This document shows positions 1-15,100 of a stretch of 64,000 nt of DNA, piece by piece. This stretch comes from Edolisoma coerulescens (Eukaryota > Chordata > Aves > Passeriformes > Campephagidae), in the NCBI GenBank assembly GCA_013397115.1, contig VWZW01006137.1, positions 2,541,197 through 2,605,196 of the forward strand, read 5' to 3'. The notes beneath the pieces were generated by a model. It was not told the origin of the DNA and ran no database searches. It worked only from the letters and a program-made list of their open reading frames with translations. The first letter of the stretch is position 1. Every line of letters starts with the position of its first letter. The position numbers and the translations under genes were made by a program.

Positions 1-230
1 GTGGGCGCGGTGCGCGGGGAGCGCTGGCGCAGCGCGGCGGGAGTTTCAAACGCTGCGTGCGGGGAGCCCGCGCGTCCGGGCGCTTCACTCTCGGGCAGCT
101 GCTCGGGGTTGTGCTCATCCAGCGGGAACAATCCGTAGGCGTTTGAGGAGGAAGCTGCAAATGCTGGAGCACGCCACTGCTGCCCTTCGGGTGCGCAGGT
201 TTATTGGCAAAGCTGTGCTGGGGTAACGCA
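1..230. promoter_or_regulatory. CpG-rich promoter, probably shared by GEN1 (+) and SMC6 (off the left edge)
   Basis: The first ~200 bases are GC-rich with many CpG dinucleotides, unlike the AT-rich DNA that follows, so this is the right-hand part of a CpG island. It lies 2.9 kb upstream of the first coding exon of GEN1 and would hold its non-coding exon 1. Possible 5' splice donors are the GT after GCGCAG near 199 and the GGTAACG near 222, and I cannot choose between them. In human, SMC6 and GEN1 are divergent from one promoter, so SMC6 is expected to the left. At 37-52 a GGCGGGAG (E2F/CDE-like) is followed directly by TTTCAAA (reverse of the CHR core TTTGAA), an arrangement reminiscent of cell-cycle promoters. 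The CpG richness is seen; the promoter role and SMC6 are inferred. Confidence 0.6.
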
Positions 231-3074
231 GAGAGAGGGGGAAGAAGTGTTAAAAAGGTGTCTGGGTCTTCGTGTTTCCTCCGCCGTGTTTTTCTTTCTC
301 CTCCCCGCTTTTCCTCCCCGTGTTTTTCCTCCTTTTTAAAGGCCTCTGGGTGAGACATAAAGCATATGCTTGGCTGTCTTTGCGAGTTAACTTGGTCATG
401 TGTGCAAGTATCTCTGTATGAATTGAATTTCAGCATTAAATGCTTTCTGTATTTATTTTTAAGTAACAGTCTTTTCTTAGTAGACAAGAATGTAGTCTTA
501 AAACACGATGTAAAACGTAAAAGCTTTCTAGCTTTTGCACATTCTAGCCTAAAGAGACATTGAGAAGGTTTTTAAGGGGGGTGTTAATGTTTACTGTTAA
601 TGATCTTCAGTGATTTCGAAGTATATGAAAATAAATCAAGTTCAGTCTTGCTGCTTTGGAAGTTGGCATCTCTTTAGGGTTGGAGGCTTGCGGTGAACAA
701 AGCTCTTAAATAAAACCCGAGTAGACAGATCATTCATATTAAGAGTAGTTGAGCTATTTGTATGCAGATTCCAAATTTAAGTATTTTACAAAATACACTC
801 AAAAAGAGCAAAGACTGGTAGGTCTTGGCAGGCTTTCATAACTCACTCTTAGATATATATTCAATGGGATATGAAAAAATTAAATTCTTAAATAGCTATT
901 CTTTATTAGAATGAAAAAGTCGGCCTTTTTTTTTTTTTGTTTAGTTTTCAATTTTTATACTTTTTATTTGTAATCTAATGGAACGTAGGGTGTTTGCAAG
1001 GTATTTGTCTTTCCCATTAATTAAGCACCATGTGACACTCCATAGCAATATTTAGAAACTAACACGGTTGTTTTTTAAGAAATTTTATTGATGGAGACTG
1101 GCAGAAACCAAGTGATAACACCAAAAAGGCAACTCCCTTCTTTGTTAGGTGTTCTCTCAGTGAAGCTGAATTACTGTGCTTGTCTTTTGGGAAGGTTTGG
1201 ATAACTCCCCTGTGCATCAGGGAACTTGTTCGTCCTGGTCTTCAAGAAATTGTATTTGTATGCTTAATTTGTATTTTTAACTAATTTTGTGTGCTTGACA
1301 TAGAACAAGAAAAGCAATCCACTATGCTCTGTATGCATACAACTAAAATGAGGTTGAGTGATTGTAGTAGTTAAAGAAATGGATTAGAGACCTAAATCCT
1401 GTTGGAAGTAAATCTTAACATGAGGACTTGAGTTAAAAAAACCTGGAATTGAACAGCTGCCTTGGTTTAGAGACGAATTGGAGTATAAAAGAATGCACCC
1501 TCCAAAGGCAGGCTGGCTGTTCTGACAGACTGTGGTGTTAAATGTGAGAGACCGCACGGTGGCTTAGCTCCTCACGTGTCTTAAGCAGATCTCTGAGAAC
1601 AGGTAGGTCATCTAGTCTGGTTTATTCAAAGGAGCATTTTAATTTATCTGAGTGTACAGTAGTGTCAAAATCATAAAGAAATGTGAAACATTCCAGATTT
1701 TATTTGATTTTTATATTCTAATGTTGGGGGAGAAGAGGGAAAATAAATAAGCATGAGACAAACTTTGTACAATATGACAATGCAGGAATAAATTGGTATT
1801 GTGGGGGGAGAAAGCAGAGTATATGCTAGAGGCCTTGTGTAAAACTGGCAAGGTATGAAAACCAGAAGAGTAATGAAAACAAGAAATTGAGTGCGGTAAT
1901 GGGGTGCCATGGAGAATGGAGCTGTGTAAGTAGAGTTAAATAAGGTGAAGAAATTTACCACCTTATGGGTGTATGTTTTCAACTAGTATGCATTATAGGT
2001 AGTGCTAGCTGCACAATACCAAAATTGACACAATAAAACATACGCACTGGTGTTTTTCTGCAATCACAGTGTTAGAAATGTCGAAACGTTTGTTGCAAGG
2101 GACAGTCAGAGGTCATCGTGTTGTGTTGAGAGCTTAGTAACAAGTCAAGTAGTCCCAATCCTGTTTAAGGGTTCTGTGATTGCCTGCAGTGATAAATATG
2201 GGCTCTGTGCCTGCCTTAAGTAACAATTTGTTCAGAAACGTAACATTTTTCTGATGAGTGTGGATATCCCTGGGTAAGAAGGAGGTGCACCATCTTGAGC
2301 CAGGCGTGCATGTTGGGCAGAGCTATTCCCCAGGCATCCAGGGCCAGAATAAAGTAATGCCTTCTTCTTAATACTAAACTGGAGTTCTCTTCCCAAACTG
2401 CAGTGCCAATCACTGCTGATTCCCTGCTCAGAGAGGCTTCCACCAAAATTGGATTAAAGAGTAAAGTGTGTTAGCTGGATGTCAAGAATGTCTGCAGCCT
2501 CTGAGCAACCACTGCAGTACGATCTGTCTTTTTTTCCTGAACTCTAACTTGAATTTCCCAAGCCAGATTCTCTGGGTATTGACCCTTCTTGTATGATCTT
2601 GGAATGCAAGGAAAGTTTAAATTCTGTTGTCATTGTAAATATTCCTCAAATAGCTTTAAGGTCCTTCTATTTGAACAGAAAATTTTCATGTGAATCCTAC
2701 CTCAAATCAGGAAATAATTCCCTTAAGAATCCTGTGTTTTTTTAATAAAACTTGGATTGTGTTCATGTAAGGGACGCATGAGACTTCAAAATGAATATTT
2801 TTTCATTGTTTATTTTTTTTTCTGCAACTGAGTTTTTTTTTAATTTATGTTCAGCTTATTAGTAGTGCAACTGTTCAGTCCAAAGAAGGTATTTAGTAAT
2901 AAATCATCTGTAAACTGGAGTGACTACACTTAGAAGACTTGGTTGCAAGTGTTCTTGGATCATAAAAGTAGAAACGATAATGGCAAATATGTTTATCTTC
3001 TGAACCTCACAGTCGTAATATGTTACGTTTCATGTCATATTCTGAAACTATTTTATTTTGTTTGGTCTTCACAG
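231..3074 (+). other. GEN1 intron 1 (between non-coding exon 1 and first coding exon)
   Basis: This is AT-rich non-coding sequence ending in the acceptor TTGGTCTTCACAG at 3061-3074. Short open frames inside it show no family resemblance. I see no transposon signature, tRNA or other RNA gene. Its assignment as intron rests on the absence of coding exons and on the usual GEN1 layout of a separate 5'UTR exon. Confidence 0.5.
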
Positions 3075-3111
3075 CTAAAATCTACCTTCTGACAACAAGG
3101 AAGCTAATACA

Positions 3112-6100
3112 ATGGGAGTGAATTATCTGTGGCAAATCCTTGAGCCTGTGAGACAACCTGTCAACCTGGGTAGTCTCAGAGGGAAAACCCTTGCTGTTGA
3201 TTTAAGTTTGTGGGTTTGTGAAGCACAGACCGTTAAAAAGATGGCTGGAGTAGTTACCAAGCCACATCTCAGGTATGCTATCCATATCAATTATTCAAGC
3301 CAAAAGTCTTGGAGCTATATAATTTAGATATGTTACTTATTCAAAAGACTTCTAGGAGTATCTCCAAAATTCATATGACTGGTGTTTTGATTCAGTTACC
3401 ATTTATACTATATGTATATATAAAGGGTTTGAAGTTAATTCTGAGTAGACCCCCATGTTGAATTAAATATGTTTAAATCATTCTTCAGGCATTTGAACAA
3501 CCTTGAAGAATATGTATATTTTTAATTTAAATGGCTCAGCTAAGGAATGAGCATGTTTAAGCACCTGTAGCTTCAAAGCACTGTTTTCTGCATACAGTGC
3601 TGACAAAAATGAAACTATACACAAATTTTCCTCAGCACATTTTTGTGTGAGGAAATCCAACTTATTGTATGGATTGATTTTTTACATCATTTGTGAAAAT
3701 AGAATTAACCTCAAAAGACCAGCTTACTGTTTATTGCCAGTAACTGTACAAAATTAAATCTAGAGTAATGGTCTCTCCATGTCAGTCAAAGAGATATAAA
3801 TGTTTGATCTACTCCTTTTGAAAGATTGATACTGGAATTACTGGTAAAAGCATATGCTGTTTGATGTGACTGCTATTAATTTTACTGTCGCAGTCCAAAT
3901 ATTTATTGCTGTAGCCTTGTACAATTCCACCCCTCAGTGGTGCTGGTTTGCATGTGAAATACATTGGCATGGTAATGATTTCTGTAAGTCCATCCAATAC
4001 CACAGCATTCAGTCACTTCAGCTGTACCTGTATGGATAGATTTGGGATTAGTATTTGATATAAAACAATCAATGTTAATATCTGTATGGAAGCAGATTTT
4101 GGATATTGAATGTTTTTTTATTAAGCATTTTAACTTTGCTTACGTCTTTACACCAAAAAAGATCTTTCTTGTCCTTATGTGGTATTTTCTTGGGAATTTT
4201 GTAAAGCTGCTACAATTTCATAGTTTGACAACTTCAACCAAAGTCAGGAATATAGATCAAAGCTTTGTTTAGCTTGGGGGCAAGAGAATCATAAGGGGTG
4301 AAGACCATGCTAGGATTTTTCCAGAGGTAGGCTCAGGAAAATATAAGGGATATAAGGAAAATGTCTGAAGAAATCAGGCTTCACAAATAGTACAGCTTAT
4401 GGAACACTTTGCTTTATTGCAGGAACCTATTTTTTCGGTTCTCTTTCTTTACATCAATGGGAATTAAATTAGTGTTTGTCATGGAAGGAGAGGCCCCCAA
4501 GTTGAAAGCAGACACCATGAGCAAGAGGAATGAAATGCGCTATGGACCTTCGAAGAAAGTTGGAGCTGGAAGAACAGGGAGATCTTTATTTAAAGCCATG
4601 TTGAAAGAGGTGAGTAACTGAGTGTTTAAGTGTTTTTAATGTGATAGAAAGAAATCTTAACCAAATTAAATACAGGAACCTGAAATAATTAATAGCTTTT
4701 GTTACAACTCACCCCCTAAGGCTGCGTAACTGAGGCTCTTGTTAATAGATCCCTTGGGGCGGATTAGGGTGGAATGACACTGAATGACTGGTATGTACAT
4801 CTTTTACCTGATGTAAAACCTGAGCCAGTTGTGTAAGGGAGGAAATTGGCAAGGTATTATGCCACTTCACAGGATCTGTTTATTCTCGGCCTCACCCAGC
4901 TCAAAAACCAGCTTGTTGCTAAACAAAGGCTGGTTTGTTGTTGTAGTGCTCCTCTGGTGGGTGTGCACCCCCCTCTGCCAGACTGGATCAGAGGTTTCAC
5001 CAACACACACCCAAAAACTCTCCTCCTCTTTGGCTGGGGAGTGCAAACCTGGCCTCAGCAAAGCACCTGCTGCTTTTGCAAATGGCCAATTGTTTGAGTC
5101 ATTAACCCCTAATATTTCAGTCTCTCACATCTTTATTCGCAACAAATGTAAACAATATTTTGAGGTTTGAAGGAATGTGTACTTTTGAAGGCAAGCCTTA
5201 CAGCATCTATTAAGTGTTAGAAGAGAAACAGTGTCAGAATAATTCTCTCATTGATAAGTTCTCGTGCATGTTGTGCTGTTGTGATTGACAACCTTAACTG
5301 AGCATTTATTGCAAAATTTGACTTTGTTGCTCTTTTATAGTGTCAGTATCCATTCTTATTTGTATACTCCCATCCCCATTAGCAAATTTTGTCTCTTCAA
5401 AATTTTATGAAATAGAATTTATGGACACTCAGGGCTTCACTACCCTGTACATACCAATTTATGTTTGTTCTTAAATTCTAAAATAAATCATTTTCTCTGA
5501 AATTTGTAAGTATATATCAATGTGTCTTATACAGTAGTCCAGTCTTGGTAGGATGACAGCATTGTACTTTTGTGCTTGATATTCTCGGGGAGTTCGGCAC
5601 CTGTTGGAAGATGTCTGTTCTGGCTCAGCATTACTCTTTGACTAAACAACATTGTTTCACAAAGATGAATACTCCTTTGCTGCTCTTCTTCTGGAAACAT
5701 CCTAGATATCTGTTTAAAATGTAAAGGTTTTTGTGAAGGGGCGCCCATTAATCATGCTGTGTTCAAGTCCTGTAGTTAATACTTAGCTCTTTGTTCATGT
5801 TTACTTTCACTGTTACAGAAAACTAAAATATTTTTGCTAAAGTAGTTCTTTCATTGATGTAGTATTATACAGGCGGTGCAACAGCAGCAGTTTTTCTATG
5901 CACTTGTGTCTGAGAAAATGCATACTAATAAGTGAATTTAATAGCTCAGCATTCAATCTCTTTCCTTTTGTGTTCCTTCTTTTAGTGTCTTGAACTGCTG
6001 GAGTGTTTAGGTGTCCCTTGGGTTCAAGCAGCTGGAGAAGCAGAGGCAATGTGTGCCTATCTAAATGCAAAAGGACATGTAGATGGCTGCATTACCAATG

Positions 6101-9100
6101 ATGGAGATGTTTTCTTGTATGGAGCTCAAACAGTTTATAGGAACTTTGCCATGAATGCCAAGGTAATGTACCTCACCCTGCTCCATCCTTGCTATAGGCT
6201 CTTTATAGAAACATAAACAGAAAGAAAGGGACTTGAAAAGAATACTTAGATATTATTGAACTTACCTTGCAGAAGCTGGGTTTGTTTAAAATAGTGTGTT
6301 TAAGACAGGAACATTTTATTTGATTCATTGGTAATCCTTGTATTGGCTAGGAGAGCAAAACTGCTGAGAACAGGGTAATATTGCCTGTGTTTGTAGTACC
6401 GTGTGGTGTCTCATATAAAGCTAAATAGCAAACTTTTCCTGTTTCCTTCTTTGCAGTGGAGAAGTTGAGTGAAGTAATTGCTTCTTATAAATTTTACCCT
6501 TAGGTCATATGGGAGTGGTCAGCCTCCTGGGTCTAATAAGTGTTCGCATACTTGCATTTTACGGGTTCATTTTATTACCAATATACTTGCAATTAATGCT
6601 GTTCGTCCCCATTGAACATGAATAGGGTAGGGATTGTACATCTGTATCATAATCAGTTGTTGTGATCATTCAAAAACCCAAATAATTTATGGCCTTGAAC
6701 TGTTCAGTTGTTAAGAATACAATTTTCCAGAACTGGTGAAACGCTAGCCCAAATTTCTGTAATTTATAATGTTCATCTAAAAGACTTGTTGAAAAAGTAC
6801 TTCAGAGGTGTGAGAAAATCAATAGAACAAAAGAAGTGCACTACAAACAATTAACTCTTTAAAAGAAAAAGAAAAGTTGATGGAAGGTTATGTGGTTTGG
6901 TGACACCATGTTTGAGTTCTTCCTTGACCTGGTTCTTTCATTCAGCTTCCTTGCAATTTATCACCAGCAATGAAAGCAAGCTCAATCTTTCAGGTGTACT
7001 TAGTTACATATATAAATAAGCATAAAAAAATAGTTTGTGTGTGTGTGTGCCTGTCAGGGTCATCTGTTCTAGAAAAATTGATCACTTTGGGTTGTTGGTT
7101 TGTGTGGGGATTTTTTTTGTAGTTTTTGAGGAAAAAGGCAGTGGCCTATGTTTTGATTCATGTTAATCAGGTTTTCATTTTGGTTTTGAGTCCCTTTACC
7201 CTTCAAAGATTCCTTTGGTGTGGGTAAATAGGAGTGAGTAAGCAATCAGGACTGAACGTGACTCCGGGCAGTTCCTTCCCTGTTGTAACAGAAATAATAT
7301 GCAATAAATTTCTCTGGCAGGATCCACATCTCGACTGTTACACAATGTCCTCTATTAAGGAGAAACTTGGTTGTGACAGAGAGTCTTTGATTGGGCTAGC
7401 AGTTCTTCTGGGCTGTGATTATCTTCCAAAGGTAAGCAATATAATTATTTTTTATTATGTGCTTACACTGTCTTGAAAACCAACAAAGTGTATCAAGGGA
7501 GATGTGCATGCTGGCAAAGCTGTATGCAGTGCATAATTACTGAGATCCAGTAGAATATGTGTAGTAAGTCACTGTAAATTCTATTTATGAAAGGCTAAAG
7601 ATATTCAAAATGGTTCATGAACATCAGTCTTTCTAAGACTGTTTTGTCGTGTTCCAAACCTTTCCTATAATGGAGGTGAAGGCAAAAGTTCAGATGCTGA
7701 TTACATTGAGCCAAAGTGTGAGAACTCCATTGTTGGTGAGAATGTTTTGTAACAGGTCATATACAAGTGCATCCCTGGCAGAGTAGCCCTGGTAAATGAG
7801 AAAAAATGGCTTTGTCTGTGCTGTTTGGAAGACTTAGTAGTGATGGTTCTGAGCTGTAGTTATTAGTAAAGATGATTCTGGATGCAGTTTGGATGTATTC
7901 CTGTTCCATTGTTTGTAAATATGTAATTTACAAAGAATTAGGAGTGATCTTTGAAAGTTTATCTAATTAATTGAGAGGAATCTCATGCATTACTACTTCC
8001 CTTTTTTCTTTTTTTCTTTCATGTAAGCTCTTGAATTCTTTTTTGAGACTTTGAACAGAAGCTGTTGTAATGGCTATTTGAAAGGGAAAAGAAGTGGGAT
8101 GTAACTTGATTTCCATACAGTTTATCATGTAGTGACTTCAGGCAATGGTTGCTCCCATTCAGGCTTACAGTGGATATCTAGTTATTCTTAAATAATTGTG
8201 TCCCAGTTTGATAAAACTGTCCTTTAAACAACTGATACTGCTGGAAAAACACAAACCTTTCATTATTTTTGTGGGGGCATTTGTTTTGGGGTTTTTTTGT
8301 AATTTTGCTTCTGTTACTACTGTGTAAAGAGAGGGAGTGAAAAAAAACCAGTGGCTAATCAGTGGTTATTGTACGAAAGCAGCTCCTGGAATGTCAGGTT
8401 CTTGCATAGTCCTACAGTGTCACAGTTATGTCAGATAGGTCCTTTGAGTTACTGCAGCTCAGCAAAGTAGATGAAGACAGAAACTTATAAGGAAAGCTGA
8501 ATTACAGGAGTGCTTTGGGAATGGAGATTGGCAGAACAGGTAGATGAGAATATCATGCTATAATTGCACTTATTTTGTTGAAAATACGACAAAATAATGC
8601 TTTCCTTGCAGAAGCTGGATATCTGATTCTACTTGAATGTCTGACTGTAATCCAATGAGGACTTGGTTTGGAATGTAGATTTATTTTATGTGGTTGCATG
8701 TATTCAGTTCTGCCATTACAGCTCAACAAATATAGATCTATTTGTAATGATGCTGTAGAAAGTACATTCAATACAATCTTTATATTTGGCTGTACTGATT
8801 CTTGGCAAAATAGGGTAAAGATGGAAAGAAGAACTGGAAAGCAATATGTGTGTTTTAAATCATAGACTAATACAATAATTTGGGTCAGAAGGCACCTCTG
8901 AAATTCACTTAGTCCAACCTCCCTGTACTGAGCAGGGACATCTTCAGTTAAACACGTCGCTCAGAGCCCCATTCCAACCTGACCTTTGAATGTTTCCAGA
9001 ACGGGGCATCCACCACCTCTCTGGGCAACCTGTGCCAGTGTTTCACCACTTCATTGTCACTTCTCTATTCTGAATCTTTTATTTTATTACTTCTTTCTCC

Positions 9101-12100
9101 TTCTTTCTTTGCCTTGTTTTAGCTAGGGTGCTATTGAGCATAAGAACAGCTTGTGTGTTACACTGACAGATACAGCTGTAATTTGTCACCTTCTCTGCCC
9201 TTAGAACTTGGTCAAAAATATTTTTCTCAATTTATTCTCAGCATCTGGAATCACTTTTTGTCGTTTCTCTACATAATGTTGTAAAGGTGTTTTTTGTGAG
9301 AATATGAATATTTGTTTGTAATTAAATAACGTTTCGTATTTCTCTATAGGGGGTTCCAGGAGTTGGGAAGGAACAAGCTTTAAGGTTAATTGAGACTCTG
9401 CGAGGTCAAAACTTACTGCAAAGGTAAAATGGAAATTTACATAAGTACTTTTTTATTCAAAGACTTAATAGTATGTACTTCAGCTCCAAGACAATATTTG
9501 TAATACTTTAATTTAAGGAGGATATTACCACATTCCTTACCTTGTGTTTGCTAAAGGAGTTGGGTGTTTTGCTAGGCAAGTCTCTTATTTGTTTTAAACA
9601 TTAGCTGGCTCCTAGCTCTTAAGCTAGCAGGTACGTGTTGATGTATTTGACTGAAAGTTATAGGGACTGATGAGAGACTTTTAATTGGGTTGTGGATAAG
9701 GATTTGAGATACCAAGTGCTTTCTGTGTTTGTTATCATAATGTGTGTGTCAATACTAGAAATCCAACATAATGTACTGTAAAAAAACCCTGTTTTATAGG
9801 TTGGGAAACTGTTTCTTGGATAGATGCTTGAGAAGTATAAAGAGATTATTTTTCAGTGTTTTATGTGTGAAAGCTAAAAATATTTCTTGATCCTTTTAGG
9901 TTTGAGCAGTGGAAGGAACAATCTCAGTATGATGATAATCTACCTTTGGTTGTTAAAAGGGTAATTCACTGTTCAGAGTGCCATCATCCAGGTCAGTGTG
10001 AAAAGTGCTGAATTGTATTTTTAGCCTAATTGTTTACTTTTTATTATGGGGTGAGGGGTGGTGGGTTTTGTTTGTTTGTTTTGTTTTGGGGTTTTTTACT
10101 GCTAGTGTTAAAAATGCTTTTCAGCTTCCATCTTCACATTTTCAAAATTGTATATGCGTACCCTTATATAAACACTTTTAAGGCTTGTGACTACTTTTCT
10201 TCAAGTGTGAAACTAATTGACTAGAAGCTAAATGGAATGTTATCGCAATGCTGTTGTGGGATCCCAGATATTTGCCTTTCTAACTCGATCAGTAAAGATA
10301 GCAGCTGGGCAGCATAGAGTATAACATGCTGTTTCTGTAGTTGCCTGAATTGGTGCTGCATCAAGAGGACTGAATCTCATTAGCATTGATGGGGTTTGTG
10401 GCAGTGTTTTCTTAAAAATAAATTAATCCCAAGGACCCTCATTTTGGTATCATCTTTGATCAGTGAACTCATCCAAACCCATCATTTGGCAAAGGAAAAG
10501 CCTGATTCAAATATATTACTTACGTGTGTTTTCCAGGTTATCACACATTACTTCTGTAGTTTTTAGATAATAAGTTTCCAGCTTAAGATCTGAAACTGAG
10601 CAAAAAAGTCTTCAGAAAAATAGAAGCCTGCATGTCTTTGTAGATCCATAAATGCAGCTAATGCACTCAGATCTGCTTACAGCTGCTATTCACATCAGAT
10701 TCATATGTGTTCTGAGCTTTGTATTTGTGATATTGGCTTTATAGGTTTGCAGGTTTTGGAGACCCCTTTTCTCCTCTCTTTGTGTGTCTGTTGCTATAGG
10801 ATCTTACAAGGAACATGAGCACAATGGATGTAAATTCTGTGAAAGCGTGAGATGCTGCAAACCCAGCGACTCCAAACACTGCTGCCCTTGTGCATGGCAT
10901 CAGTTGGAGAGAGTGAAACAAGCAAATGCAGTGGAGGACAGTATCAGAAAGTAGGAATGGCCTGAAAATTTAACTGCTTTTCCCTGCGTTTGTGTGCAGG
11001 GTGAGCATTTAGATTCTGCATTTTTCCCATTTGCCTTCAGTTCCTAACACATTTGTTTTACCTGCAGAAAAGCCAAGAGTTGTGAGGGCTTTCCATTCTC
11101 TGAGGTAACGAACAAGCCTACTTAAATGTTAATTTTTTTAATTGATTAGTGGAAATTTCAGTTTTCTGCCCTTTCTTAAACTGTCTCTTTTATGTTTTAT
11201 CTCTAGGTTATCCAAGAGTTTCTTGTAAACAAGAATAAATTGATCAACATAAAGGAGTGTCGAAGGCCAAATTTATTGTCCTTTCAGGTATATACCAAAA
11301 TATTGGATATTCAGCTTTGTAGTCTTTTGTTTATTACTAAGGAAGGCATCTGTGATAATCGTGATATTCATTAGTAATTTTACTGGAAATAAGAATTAAA
11401 GAATCTTGCTACAGCATCTTAATGTACCTCACTGTTCTGAAAGCATAAAGTTGAAGACTTTTGGAAAAAATCAGTTGCTGCAAATAGGTGGATAGAAAAG
11501 TGGAAGAAAGAGAAAGCTCCCTTGTCATTGTTTTGTTTTTCATTGCCCAGTATTACTAAATGGGGGTGAGGGTGTTAATATATGCACATTAGCATTGTTT
11601 TCTAAGAAGGCTTTTTACTTGGTAAAATTGGATCTGTTACAATGTTTCATTTTTTGGGATGGATGACAGTGTAAGAGTTATGGATAGTAGAGTAGACCAC
11701 AATTAAACAATGTGGCTTTAATGAGAATCCATGTTCATTCTCTCACGTGTGAGATCTGTAACTTTCACAGCTCCTTGCAGGGTCTAACAACTGTCCTATC
11801 CCTGCTGCTGCCACCACACAACTGTTCCCTTGGCTTGTCACTGACAGCTGATGAATGTGCCCTGATAGGGATGGCTGTTCCCTCCCTTGGCAGTTGAGGT
11901 ATCATTGGGCATTACACTAATGTATAAAAGCACTCTAGGTATTTTAATTATTTAGTCTGGTGTCCCAACTACATAACTGTCTAAGCATGATATCTAACAG
12001 AATAAAGAAAGTTTTAAAGTTTGGGATTTTTTTTTTTATACGGGCAGATATTTGCTTCAGAGAAGATGGAATGGACCAAACATTACGCTTGTAAGAAGCT

Positions 12101-15100
12101 GTTAGCACTATTGACACGATATGATATGATCCAGAGAAAATCTGGATACATTGACTCAAAACAACTGCAGGCAATACGGTAATGTAGCTTGATTTCTTGA
12201 ACTTGATATGTTTACTCCTGCTGACAGAGAAAAACCACGAGGTTTTTCCATAAAAAAAGGAAATACGGTTTTCTTCCGTCTTTGTTTCATTTCAGGCTTT
12301 GTGCTCGTTGTGAATAGAGGTAAAAGTTTAGATCAGTGCACCAATTCTACTACTGATGCACAAAGTAATACATAGAGCAGTTTCCTTTCATTCTAACTGG
12401 AGTGCTTGTGTTCTCCTATGCTTACTTCTTGTTCTGTTTCCTTGGATCTGCCTAGGTCCTCTGCTCAGGCTCTGAGCAGAAGTTTAATTCAATTCTGTCT
12501 CAAAATAAGAGCTCAGGCTTAGAAATGAGCATCTGCAGATTCAGTTGTAGTCTGTGGTTGCTTATCAGACCTACCAGCTGTCATTGTATTATGTGTCAAA
12601 ACTACATTTCATTCAGGACTGCTGCATTTAGGAATTTAAAAGTGGCCAAGTATACTGTTACTAAAAATGGACATGCAGGGAGAAAAAAGAAAGATAAATA
12701 TATAATTACTTTCTCTCAGAATAATTCCCACCATGCACGTTTCTTTTACTCAGGAATTTTCGTTAACAAGTGTAGTATTTTCTTTTTCTATCAGCCCTCA
12801 ACATAATTTGTTTTTTTAATGATCTAATCTTTTCTTAAACTTAAGTAAACTTCTAGAATCTACAGTGTCTATTGGCAAATCTGAACTTCACCATGTGAAG
12901 GGAATTGTGACTTGTTTTAGCTTTATCTGATGGTTTCATTTCCTGAATGAAATCCAAATTCCCCTTGCCTACCTGATTCTTTTATTGGAAGAAGGTTAGC
13001 AGTTTTTCCATGCTAGTCAAGGGTTTTAGACATTAATTTTGGGGCACAGGAGGATAGTCAATAGCAGTGTGATAGTATCTCTTCTGGGTTGATATGTTAT
13101 AGTCCTAAATTATTACTTCCAGAGATGCTGATCTATTCAGTGTTATCTTTCAAAAGAATGGGGAGACTGGTTGGGGTATGCTTTTTAAATAGATTGGCAA
13201 GATAAATTACCAGCATTTGCCTTGATGAATGAATTCATTGACATTCTCTAACACTTTCCTAGTGTTTCTGGAGTTTTAAAAACAAATAGTGCGTGCTCTC
13301 AAGGATTTTTTTGTTAACAAGTGTTTAAAAATGAGTAAGGGTTCAGCAGAGGCAGTGTGATCCTACGCTTCACATGCAGGAATCTACTAAACTGGAGCAT
13401 TGATAATGTTTTTAGAAATCTCATGGTGACTGACTGTCCCTGCTCAGTTCAAGTTCTATCTCCCCTTATGGTCACACAAAAGCTACAAATGACCCTGTCT
13501 GGTCATTCAGAAAATTACTGTCCAGGGCCACAGCTTTCTCTGCCATTAGTATCTTAAAATCATAGAATTGTTTAGTTTGGAAAAGTCCAACCATTTACCT
13601 GACACTGACAACTCCACTAAACCATGTCTCTCCGTGCCACATCTACACATCTTTTAAATTAAATATTTCCAGGGATGGTGGCTCAACCACTTCCCTGGGC
13701 AGTTTTTTCCAATGCTTGACAACCCTTTCCATGAAGAAATTTTTCCTAATATCCAATCTAGTCCTCCCCGGTACAGCTTGAGGCCATTTCCTTTGTCTTA
13801 TCACTTGTTACTTAGGAGGAGAGACTGAACACCACCTGGCTGCAACCTCCTTTCAGGGAGTTGCAGAGAGCCATAAGGTCCCCCCTGGACTAAACATCCC
13901 CAGCTTCCTCAGCTGCTCCTTTCACACTTGTGCTCCAGACCCTTCATCAGATCCATTGCCCTTCTCTGGACATGCTCCAGCCCCTCCAGTACCACCCCTT
14001 GTGGTGGAAGGCCCAGAAATGGACACAGGATTTGAGGTGTGGCCTCACCAGTGCTGAGTACAGGGGGACAATCCCTGCCCTGGTCCTGCTGCCCACACTA
14101 TTGCTGATACAGCCAGGTGCCATTGACCTTCTTGGCCACCTGGGCACACCTGGCTCATGTTCAGCTGCTGTTGAAGAAAGATTCTTTTGCTCTTGGCCAT
14201 TCCCCAGCCTGTAGCACTGCAGGGTTTGTTGTGATCCAAGGGCAGGACCCAGCACTGGGCCTTGTTGAACCTCATACACTTGGCCTCAGCATCGATCCAG
14301 CCTGTCCAGGTCCCTGAGAAGAGCCTTCCTGCCCTCCAGCAGATCAACACTCCTGCTCAACCTGGTGTCATCTGTGAACTGACTGAGGGTGCATTTGATC
14401 CTCTCATCCAGATCACTGATAAAGATATTAAACAGGACTGGCCCCAGTATTGAGCCCTGGGGATCCCCATCAGTGACTGGCCTCCAGCTGGGTGTAACTC
14501 CACTCACCCCCCTCTCTGGGCTTGACCATCCAAACAGTTCTTAACCCAGTACACCTATCCCGCCCATGAGCAGCCAGTGTCCCCAGGAGAAAGCTGTGGG
14601 AAATGGCATCGAAGGTTTTACTGAAGTCTAGGCAGACAACATCCACAGCCTTTCCCTCATCCCCTTGAGTGGGTCACCCTGTCGTAGAAGGAGATCAGGT
14701 CGGTCAAGCAGGATCTGCCTTTCAGGCAGGTCAGCTGAAGATACCAAACTGATGTTTGTAGGAGTCTGCATTGTGTTTGTCTGGTACAGAAGAGCTTTTT
14801 TGTTTTGTGTAAATGCTCTTCCGAGTCTTAAAAGAAATAAAAATGTTTCAGTGCTCAAATCTGTACTCCAAATTTCACTGTTTACAGAGTAGTGTATTTT
14901 TTTAAAAGGTGTAGTAATTTCAGTTTTACAAGAAGATTTTTTTCTCTGAATCATTCCAAATTAGGATATTGAAATATGTTTATATTTAAGTCATTTAATG
15001 GACTTTCTCTTCTTACAGGATTGTTAAGACACGTATCAGAAATGGAATTCCTTGTTTTGAAATTGAATGGCAAAAACCAGGTGGGTCTGGTTTCTATGTA

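Noticed and set aside
13930..14954. Several 70-110 codon frames on both strands in GEN1 intron 11
   Set aside because: All fall within or beside the CR1 element at 13558-14728.
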